Positions 1 to 5,242 of a DNA stretch of 5,242 nucleotides are shown here, piece by piece (position 1 is the stretch's first letter; every line of letters starts with the position of its first letter). The position numbers and the translations under genes are program-made. The notes under the pieces are model-generated. The model had not been told where the DNA came from, did not search any database, and saw only the letters and a list, made by a program, of their open reading frames with translations. This stretch comes from Streptomyces violaceus (GTDB lineage: Bacteria; Actinomycetota; Actinomycetes; Streptomycetales; Streptomycetaceae): the NCBI GenBank assembly GCA_000715635.1, contig KL569174.1:12128-17369 (forward strand), in the 5' to 3' direction.

Positions 1-1
1 G

Positions 2-415
2 GCGGGCAGCGTGCTGACGCTGCTGCCACAGCAGATCGTGCAGGCGCTGACGGGCGTGCTCTTCCTGGGCGGGGCCGCGGTGCTGCTGCTGAAGAAGGCC
101 GAGGACGAAGAAGAGGTCCGCAAGCCGGAGAACCAGTCCTTCTGGAAGGTCTCGGGCGCGGGCTTCATGCTCATCCTGGTCGCCGAGTTCGGCGATCTCA
201 CCCAGATCATGACGGCGAACCTGGCCGCCCGCTACGACGACCCGCTCTCCGTCGGTCTGGGCGCGGTGCTCGCGCTGTGGGCGGTGGCCGGGATCGGCAT
301 CGTCGGCGGAAAGGCGCTGATGAAGAAGGTGCCGCTGCGGCTGATCACGCAGATCGCGGCGCTGGTGATGCTGGCGCTCGGAGTGTGGAGCCTGTGGGAG
401 GCCGTGAGCGGATGA
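2..415 (+). CDS. TMEM165/GDT1 (UPF0016) family membrane transporter, C-terminal part
   Basis: The reading frame is open from the first bases, so the start lies outside the window; the GTG at 11 is inside the gene. The visible 137 residues hold a hydrophobic segment (about 10-30), a charged cytoplasmic-type loop with KKAEDEEEVRK (about 31-41), then the family signature EFGDLTQ (visible residues 62-68), followed by two more hydrophobic segments ending at a TGA. UPF0016/GDT1 proteins have two repeated halves, each with an E-x-G-D-(K/R)-(T/S) motif on a membrane helix. Here only the second half is present, and the usual Lys/Arg after the Asp is Leu. Known members exchange Ca2+ or Mn2+ for protons; bacterial ones are linked to manganese or calcium export. 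The ion carried here cannot be told from sequence. Bacterial members are around 190-200 residues, so roughly 55-60 residues are missing. The family call is firm; the substrate is inferred. Confidence 0.88.
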   Translation, partial: AGSVLTLLPQQIVQALTGVLFLGGAAVLLLKKAEDEEEVRKPENQSFWKVSGAGFMLILVAEFGDLTQIMTANLAARYDDPLSVGLGAVLALWAVAGIGIVGGKALMKKVPLRLITQIAALVMLALGVWSLWEAVSG

Positions 416-506
416 GCCGGGGCTCGGTGAGGCGGGGTGAGCTGAACGGTGGGTGAACGTCTGCCTGGGGGTCTGGCGCGAAGCGGGGATTGTTTTGTAC
501 CGTGGG

Positions 507-530
507 GGAACAAAGTGGCCCTCGCCCGTT
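507..530 (+). promoter_or_regulatory. Possible ECF-sigma promoter upstream of the HAD gene
   Basis: GGAAC at 507-511 is followed 16 bases later by GTT at 528-530, preceded by CCC. This resembles the GGAAC/T - N16-18 - GTT pattern of actinobacterial SigH/SigR/SigE-type promoters. It lies about 135 bases before the HAD start codon and points toward it. The spacing is short for the SigR consensus and such short motifs occur by chance, so this is only a candidate. Confidence 0.22.
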
Positions 531-540
531 TTCCCTGACC

Positions 541-556
541 GGCGGGCGGGGCCGCC
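541..556. other. GC-rich stem-loop in the GDT1-HAD gap
   Basis: GGCGG at 541-545 can pair with CCGCC at 552-556 around a six-base loop; an alternative register, 545-549 with 552-556, leaves a two-base loop. It comes directly before a longer stem-loop at 567-599. In a genome this GC-rich, a five-pair stem alone means little. Confidence 0.3.
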
Positions 557-566
557 TTGTCCCTCC

Positions 567-599
567 GGGGGTGACGGACGCGATCCGTCGTCTGCCCCC
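567..599 (+). terminator. Stem-loop, candidate U-less terminator of the GDT1 gene or leader structure
   Basis: GACGGA at 573-578 pairs perfectly with TCCGTC at 584-589 around the five-base loop CGCGA. Outside it, GGGGG at 567-571 can pair with CCCCC at 595-599, leaving an uneven internal loop. This gives about eleven pairs, mostly GC. There is no T-run after it, so it does not fit a classical intrinsic terminator, but U-less terminators are commonly proposed in actinobacteria. It lies 151 bases after the GDT1 stop and 65 bases before the HAD start, so it could equally be a structured 5' leader of the HAD transcript. Confidence 0.35.
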
Positions 600-654
600 A
601 CTTCCGCGCTTGACGTGCCGAGGCGCAGGCCGCGTCTCTCACGCCCTGAGCCTT

Positions 655-658
655 GGAG
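655..658 (+). promoter_or_regulatory. Ribosome binding site for the HAD gene
   Basis: GGAG lies six bases before the ATG at 665. It overlaps the alternative in-frame TTG at 653, which has no comparable site of its own, so the ATG is preferred. Confidence 0.6.
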
Positions 659-664
659 CAGCCG

Positions 665-1324
665 ATGACGGCCACCGCCGTGCTCACCGCCCGCGCCCTC
701 CTGCTGGACATGGACGGCACCCTCGTCAACTCCGATGCCTCGGTCGAACGCGTCTGGCGGCGCTGGGCCGAGCGGCACGGGCTCGACGGGGACGAGGTCA
801 TGAAGGTCGTCCACGGGCGGCAGGGCTACGCGTCGATGGCGCTGTTGCTGCCCGGCCGGCCGATGGAGCAGAACTACGCCGACAACGCCCGGATGCTCGC
901 CGACGAGACGGCGGACACCGACGGTGTCGTCGCGATCCCCGGGGCGCCGGAGTTCCTCGCCTCGCTGCGCGGGCTGCCGCACGCGCTCGTGACCTCCGCC
1001 GATGTGCCGCTCTCGACGGCGCGGATGGCCGCGGCCGGTCTTGAGCAGCCCGAGGTGCGGGTGACGGCGGAATCCGTCGGGGCGAGCAAGCCCGACCCCG
1101 AGGGCTTCCTCAAGGGCGCCGCCGAGCTGGGCGTGGCGCCCGCGGACTGTGTGGTGTTCGAGGACTCCGGGGCAGGGATCGCGGCGGGGCGCGCGGCCGG
1201 GATGACCGTGGTGGGCGTCGGGCCCCGGGCCGCGGCCCACGAGCCGGACGTGGTGGTGGAGGACCTCACGCGGGTGCGTGTGGAGGCGGTCGGGGACGGG
1301 ACGGTCCGCCTGCACGTCGGATAA
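665..1324 (+). CDS. HAD subfamily IA phosphatase (sugar- or glycerol-phosphatase type)
   Basis: This 219-residue protein has all four haloacid dehalogenase motifs. Motif I is DMDGTL (15-20), with the nucleophile Asp15 and acid/base Asp17. Motif II is the Thr110/Ser111 pair in LVTSAD. Motif III is Lys142 in SKPDPEGF. Motif IV is FEDSGAG (165-171), with Glu166 and Asp167 for Mg2+. The helical cap between motifs I and II, including HGRQG at 50-54, fits subfamily IA. The length is typical. Such enzymes hydrolyse phosphate esters in the cytoplasm; the closest style by eye is the YfbT/GPP group, which acts on sugar phosphates or glycerol 3-phosphate, but the substrate cannot be read from the sequence. 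The start is ATG 665, with GGAG six bases upstream; an in-frame TTG at 653 would add four residues. The gene ends 19 bases from the stop of the convergent CPT gene. Confidence 0.92.
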   Translation: MTATAVLTARALLLDMDGTLVNSDASVERVWRRWAERHGLDGDEVMKVVHGRQGYASMALLLPGRPMEQNYADNARMLADETADTDGVVAIPGAPEFLASLRGLPHALVTSADVPLSTARMAAAGLEQPEVRVTAESVGASKPDPEGFLKGAAELGVAPADCVVFEDSGAGIAAGRAAGMTVVGVGPRAAAHEPDVVVEDLTRVRVEAVGDGTVRLHVG

Positions 1325-1343
1325 CGCCCCGGGGGCCGGCAGG

Positions 1344-1877
1344 TCAGCCGATGTGGGCGGCGATGGTGCGGGCGCACTCCAGGGACTCGGTGTGTGTCGT
1401 GTCCACCTCCAGGTCGTACCTCACGCCCTCGTGCACGAGCTGTGCCTGTGCCGCGGCCATGCCCCGGACCCGGTCTCCCCGGGCGATCTCGCGGGCCGCG
1501 GCGACCGCGCTGTCGCACCTGACGCCGACCCACAGCACGGCGAGTCCGGCCAGGGCCTTCTGCCACCGCTGCTGGGACGTCGGTCCGCCGAGGAAAACGT
1601 CGTCGATGATGACCTTGGCGCCGGCGCGGGCCATGGCGGCGACGCCCTCGGTCCAGGCCGCGTCCAGGGCCCGGAAATCCGCGCCCACGTTCACGCCGCC
1701 GTCGGGCGCGAAGGTGATCCCGCCGTCCGCGCCTTTCATCCTCGCGGGCAGCGCCTCGACGAACGAGTCGACGCCGAAGGCCGGCCATGGATCCGGCAGC
1801 ACCTCTTGCAGGCACCGTACGAGCCCGGACTTGCCGGAGCTCGAACCGCCGTTGAGAACGATCACCTGAGTATTCAC
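1344..1877 (-). CDS. Chloramphenicol phosphotransferase (CPT)-family P-loop kinase
   Basis: The 177-residue product closely matches, from memory, the S. venezuelae chloramphenicol 3'-O-phosphotransferase in length (178) and throughout its sequence. It has the Walker A loop GGSSSGKS (10-17), the FGVDS segment with Asp37, which is the catalytic base in the S. venezuelae enzyme, the conserved IIDDVFLGG (90-98), the Arg-rich RGDRVRG (133-139), and a VDTTHTES block near the C-terminus (158-165). The known enzyme uses ATP to phosphorylate the C3 hydroxyl of chloramphenicol and so inactivates it. Homologs are common in Streptomyces genomes, so the natural substrate here may differ. GTG 1877 is chosen because it matches the family's N-terminus (a few residues before the first strand, VIVLNGG); only a weak GGTGA precedes it. 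The gene starts 26 bases after the peptidoglycan-binding gene's stop, suggesting co-transcription or coupling. The same frame stays open far upstream, but that extension is a GC-driven shadow. Confidence 0.9.
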   Translation of the reverse strand: MNTQVIVLNGGSSSGKSGLVRCLQEVLPDPWPAFGVDSFVEALPARMKGADGGITFAPDGGVNVGADFRALDAAWTEGVAAMARAGAKVIIDDVFLGGPTSQQRWQKALAGLAVLWVGVRCDSAVAAAREIARGDRVRGMAAAQAQLVHEGVRYDLEVDTTHTESLECARTIAAHIG

Positions 1878-1903
1878 GGCGTCACCGTACGGCGCGCGGG
1901 TGT

Positions 1904-4078
1904 CTACGGCTCCTGGGTTTCCGACTCCAGCTTGGCCCGGGTGTCCCGGTCGTAGACGCCGAGGTCGTCGGCCTGGATGCCGCGTGAGTACTGGTAGTTG
2001 CGGACCGCGTCCTGGAGCCGGTCGTCGAAGGTGCCGTCGGTGTCGTCGTCGTAGAGGAACAACTGGCGCAGGCGCGACTGGAGTTCGGTGACCTCCGGGC
2101 CGCGGTCGCCGAGGCGCAGGACGGTGGGGTTGCCGTTCTGGCGGGAGTTGTCCGGCGGCGACTTCCCGGGGCCGGTCGCCGTCGCGGACGTCTCGGGCGC
2201 CGACGGGGAGGCCGTCTGCGAGGGGCTCGGCGAGGCGCTCGGCGCGGACGGTGACGGGGAGGCCGACGGGCTCCCGGTGCGGGACGGGGCCGGCGGCGGT
2301 GCCGCGGGCGCCGACGGTGTGGCCGGTGCGCTCTGCGTCGGTGACGAGGACGCCGCGCTGCTCGACGGGGCGTCCGGCACGCTCGCCCGGATGCCGTCCG
2401 GCAGCGCCGTGTTCCGGGAGGGCCCCTCGTAGAAGAAGAGTCCGCTCGCGTACCCCGCCGCCGTCACCACGGCGACACAGGCCCCGGCCGCGGCGAGCAG
2501 GACGATACGACGCCGCCGACGGGGCCTGCCGCCGGACTCGGACTCGGCCGACTCCGGCCTGCCCGGAGCCACGGCCGCCGTCCCGGTGCTGTCGAACAGC
2601 CGCAGATCGGTCACGCTCGGCTCGGCCCCGTCGGGGGCCAGGGGCGTCGGGAGCACGGAGGTGGCCTCCGGCGCGGGGGCGGAGGCGGGAGCGGCTGGGA
2701 CGGCCGGCAGAACGGTGGTCGCGTCCTGATCCGAGGCGGCCGCGCCCGCGGCCGGGGTGGTCGGCAGCACGGTGGTCGCGTCCGGGTCCACCGGGCGCAG
2801 GGGCATGGTCGTGTCGGCGGGGGAGGGTGGCGGCGCGACGCTCCCGGGGTACGAGGTCTGAGCGTGCGGGCGGGCGGTCGGGGTGTTGGGCGGGGGCGGT
2901 TGCGTGGCTCCCGCGGTGCGCGAGGCTCCCGCAGGGTCCGTGAGCCGCTGTCGCGGGGCGCCGTCGGGTGCCTGGGCGGGGGCTCCGGCATGCGGGGGCG
3001 TGGTCGGGGTGGCGGGCGAGGGCGGCTGCGCGGCCCCTGCGGTGTGCGAGGTCTCCGCCGGGTTCGTCCCGGGCTGCCGCGGGGCTCTGTCGGACGGCCG
3101 CGCGGGGTTGCCGATGGCGCGCGGGGGCGCGGTCGGGAGGCCAGGGGAGGGCGGCTGCGAAGCTCCCGCAGGGTCCGTGAGTGGCTGTCGCGGGGCGCCG
3201 TCGGGTGCTTGCGTGGGGCCTCCGGGGTGCGGGGCCTGGGCGAGCGGGCGGACGGTCGGGGTGCTCGACGGGGGCGGTTGTGCGGCCCCTGCGGTGCGCG
3301 AGGTCTCCGCCGGGTTCGCCCCGGGCTGTCGCGGGGCCCTGTCGGGCGCCTGTGCGGGGCCTCCGGGATGCGAGGCCTGGGCGAGCGGGCGGACGGTCGG
3401 GGTGTTCGCCGAGGGCGGTCGCGGGGCTCCCGTGGTGCGCGGGGCTCCCGCAGGGTCCGTGAGCGGCTGTCGCGGGGCGCCGTCGGGGGCCTGGGTGGGG
3501 GCTCCGGCGTGCGGGGGCATGCTCGGGGTGTTCGCCGAGGGCGGTTGCGCGCCTCCCGCGGTGTGCAAGGCCTTCGCCGGGCCCGTCCGGGCGTGTCGCT
3601 CGGCTCCGTCGGGCGCATGCGCGGGGTTTCCGGTGTGCGGGGCCTGCGTGGGCGGGGTGTCCGGTGAGGCCGGTTGCGCCGCTCCCGCGGTGCGCGAAGC
3701 TCCCGTGCCCGGAACCCCCGTGCCCGGAACCTCTGTACGTGAAGCTTCCGTGCCCGGAACCCTCATACGTGAAGCCCTCGCGCCCGGAACCCCCGCAGGG
3801 TCCGTCAGAGGTCCTCGAGGGGTGCCTTCGGGCTGGGGAGTCGTCGTCGGCGTGTCCTGCCCGGCAGGGCCCTCGGGCCCCGAGGTCCCTGCCCCGCCGT
3901 CGAGTTCGACGTACGGGCGGATCCGTAGCGGGTCGAAGTCCTCCGCTGCCGCGGCCTGGGCCGTGCGGGCGTCGCGCAGGGCCTCGGCGGCTCGGTGGGT
4001 GCAGGCGCAGGAAGGGGACTTGTCCCGCTGTCTGGGCGCGCCGCACTCCGGGCACGGGTGGCCATTAGGCGGTTCCAC
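1904..4078 (-). CDS. Membrane-anchored protein with zinc-ribbon-like N-terminus, repeats and peptidoglycan-binding domain
   Basis: The protein has 724 residues. Order: Cys cluster CPEC (9-12) and CAC (24-26), a probable small zinc ribbon; a conserved-looking helical stretch with [18 protein letters not shown] (42-59); a VPGT short repeat (about 97-131); 38-47-residue Pro/Ala repeats (130-413); three T-x-V-L-P motifs (433-477); RPRRRRR (518-524) followed by one membrane segment (about 525-546); a Ser/Pro/Thr linker (570-645); and a C-terminal PG_binding_1 domain (about 652-716) with [20 protein letters not shown] and AVRNYQ. The Arg cluster before the helix predicts the N-terminus in the cytoplasm and the C-terminus at the cell wall. 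Its role is unknown; it may link wall state to the inside. No enzyme domain is seen. GTG 4078 has GGAGG five bases upstream; an ATG at 4255 would add 59 residues that look like untranslated leader and would overlap the divergent exporter start. The repeats may vary between strains or be misassembled. Confidence 0.87.
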   Translation of the reverse strand: MEPPNGHPCPECGAPRQRDKSPSCACTHRAAEALRDARTAQAAAAEDFDPLRIRPYVELDGGAGTSGPEGPAGQDTPTTTPQPEGTPRGPLTDPAGVPGARASRMRVPGTEASRTEVPGTGVPGTGASRTAGAAQPASPDTPPTQAPHTGNPAHAPDGAERHARTGPAKALHTAGGAQPPSANTPSMPPHAGAPTQAPDGAPRQPLTDPAGAPRTTGAPRPPSANTPTVRPLAQASHPGGPAQAPDRAPRQPGANPAETSRTAGAAQPPPSSTPTVRPLAQAPHPGGPTQAPDGAPRQPLTDPAGASQPPSPGLPTAPPRAIGNPARPSDRAPRQPGTNPAETSHTAGAAQPPSPATPTTPPHAGAPAQAPDGAPRQRLTDPAGASRTAGATQPPPPNTPTARPHAQTSYPGSVAPPPSPADTTMPLRPVDPDATTVLPTTPAAGAAASDQDATTVLPAVPAAPASAPAPEATSVLPTPLAPDGAEPSVTDLRLFDSTGTAAVAPGRPESAESESGGRPRRRRRIVLLAAAGACVAVVTAAGYASGLFFYEGPSRNTALPDGIRASVPDAPSSSAASSSPTQSAPATPSAPAAPPPAPSRTGSPSASPSPSAPSASPSPSQTASPSAPETSATATGPGKSPPDNSRQNGNPTVLRLGDRGPEVTELQSRLRQLFLYDDDTDGTFDDRLQDAVRNYQYSRGIQADDLGVYDRDTRAKLESETQEP
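2144..2371 (-). repeat. Low-complexity Ser/Pro/Thr/Ala linker
   Basis: Residues 570-645 of the peptidoglycan-binding protein are almost only Ser, Pro, Ala and Thr, with runs such as [18 protein letters not shown]. The stretch sits just after the membrane segment and before the wall-binding domain. It fits an extended spacer through the cell wall, and such Ser/Thr/Pro tracts are possible mannosylation targets in actinobacteria (inference). Confidence 0.7.
2648..2782 (-). repeat. Three-copy 57-base repeat encoding D/E-A-T-x-V-L-P
   Basis: DATTVLP (433-439), DATTVLP (452-458) and EATSVLP (471-477) recur at exactly 19-residue intervals, separated by Pro/Ala spacers. On the + strand the matching cores read like GGCAGCACGGTGGTCGCGTC, GGCAGAACGGTGGTCGCGTC and a more diverged third copy. 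They lie on the predicted cytoplasmic side of the membrane helix. Confidence 0.75.
2840..3691 (-). repeat. Coding tandem repeat array, about 6.5 units of 114-141 bases
   Basis: Units in protein numbering: 130-172, 173-214, 215-261, 262-307, 308-345, 346-387 and a partial 388-413. The consensus runs [10 protein letters not shown]2-TPT-x2-P, a short variable part, then [20 protein letters not shown]. Units 2, 4 and 6 end in the LTDPAG form; units 3 and 5 end in the GANPAE or GTNPAE form, so the array alternates between two types. Unit 1 is the most diverged and unit 5 lacks the TAGAA head. Units 2 and 6 share long near-identical DNA, for example CGCAGGGTCCGTGAG near both 2935 and 3451 on the + strand. 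Frame is kept throughout. No fold is evident. Confidence 0.85.
3705..3796 (-). repeat. Short tandem repeat encoding VPGT units, 15/30-base period
   Basis: The + strand motif GTGCCCGGAACC starts at 3705, 3720 and 3750, with a variant GCGCCCGGAACC at 3780, giving steps of 15, 30 and 30 bases. It encodes [25 protein letters not shown] and [10 protein letters not shown] (residues 97-131) of the peptidoglycan-binding protein, directly before the long repeat array. Confidence 0.8.
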
Positions 4079-4083
4079 GCGTT

Positions 4084-4088
4084 CCTCC
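4084..4088 (-). promoter_or_regulatory. Ribosome binding site for the peptidoglycan-binding gene
   Basis: Read on the minus strand, GGAGG within a GGGGAGGGAGG tract lies five bases before GTG 4078. It decides this start over the in-frame ATG at 4255. Confidence 0.75.
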
Positions 4089-4109
4089 CTCCCCTCGCGA
4101 ACTCCAGAG

Positions 4110-4140
4110 ATTATCCAGATCTTCTCCACAGTGCGGTCGA
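4110..4140 (-). promoter_or_regulatory. Weak candidate promoter for the peptidoglycan-binding gene
   Basis: On the minus strand GATAAT (4110-4115) matches a -10 box at five of six positions. TCGACC (4135-4140) is a four-of-six -35 match, but the 19-base spacing is long. The -10 box lies about 31 bases before GTG 4078. No other good vegetative promoter is seen in the divergent gap. Confidence 0.3.
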
Positions 4141-4156
4141 GGAGCCCCCGGAATGA

Positions 4157-5242
<1,086 letters not shown>

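Noticed and set aside
414..425. A terminator hairpin GAGCC-GG-GGCTC at the GDT1 stop codon.
   Set aside because: The loop is too short for five pairs, leaving only four pairs, and it overlaps the stop codon.
1325..1350. A bidirectional terminator between the convergent HAD and CPT genes, from GCCCCGGGGGC or CGGC...GCCG pairing.
   Set aside because: The stems are only four or five pairs with loops too tight or ends inside a stop codon, and there is no T-run.
874..1815. Minus-strand open frame overlapping both the HAD and CPT genes.
   Set aside because: Arg/Gly-rich composition without domains; both overlapped genes have full family motifs in their own frames.
2840..3800. A CRISPR array, given the regularly recurring DNA units.
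   Set aside because: The units are in-frame coding repeats of variable length with no short constant repeat alternating with unique spacers.
1344..4055. A 903-codon minus-strand open frame running through the CPT gene and on through most of the peptidoglycan-binding gene, suggesting a giant fusion protein.
   Set aside because: Only the last 177 residues look like a real protein. The upstream part is an Arg/Pro-rich off-frame reading of the repeat gene, kept open by high GC, and the CPT homology begins exactly at GTG 1877.

Overview
The window is very GC-rich, has GC-biased third codon positions, and its long stop-free shadow frames run through several genes. Together with the gene content (a GDT1-family membrane protein, a chloramphenicol-phosphotransferase-like kinase close to the Streptomyces venezuelae enzyme, a zinc-ribbon/peptidoglycan-binding protein, a DHA2 exporter) this points to Streptomyces or a close relative. 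It looks like a contig end: the last 19 bases match the Tn5 mosaic end plus a 454/early Nextera adapter, not genomic DNA.

Layout, left to right. (1) 2-415 (+): C-terminal part of a TMEM165/GDT1-family cation transporter, cut off by the window start. (2) 416-664: a 249-base gap with two consecutive stem-loops and a possible ECF-sigma promoter. (3) 665-1324 (+): HAD subfamily IA phosphatase. (4) 1344-1877 (-): CPT-family phosphotransferase, converging on the HAD gene with 19 bases between stop codons. (5) 1904-4078 (-): a 724-residue membrane-anchored protein with an N-terminal Cys cluster, a long Pro/Ala-rich repeat region, one membrane segment, a Ser/Pro linker and a C-terminal peptidoglycan-binding domain. 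It lies 26 bases upstream of the CPT gene on the same strand, so the two are probably one transcript. (6) 4079-4237: divergent intergenic region. (7) 4238 to the end (+): a DHA2-family (14-helix) MFS drug exporter, truncated by the contig end.

Functionally, the left part looks like ordinary chromosomal metabolism and transport. The right part puts a small-molecule kinase, a cell-wall-contacting membrane protein and a multidrug-type exporter around one divergent promoter region. A shared role in antibiotic or envelope-stress tolerance is possible but is only inferred from position. I see no mobile element, CRISPR array, tRNA or rRNA. The most unusual sequence is the repeat architecture of the peptidoglycan-binding protein: a 10-residue VPGT repeat, an array of 38-47-residue repeats with an alternating two-unit order, and a three-copy T-x-V-L-P motif with an exact 19-residue period. 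I do not see a clearly new multi-gene system here.
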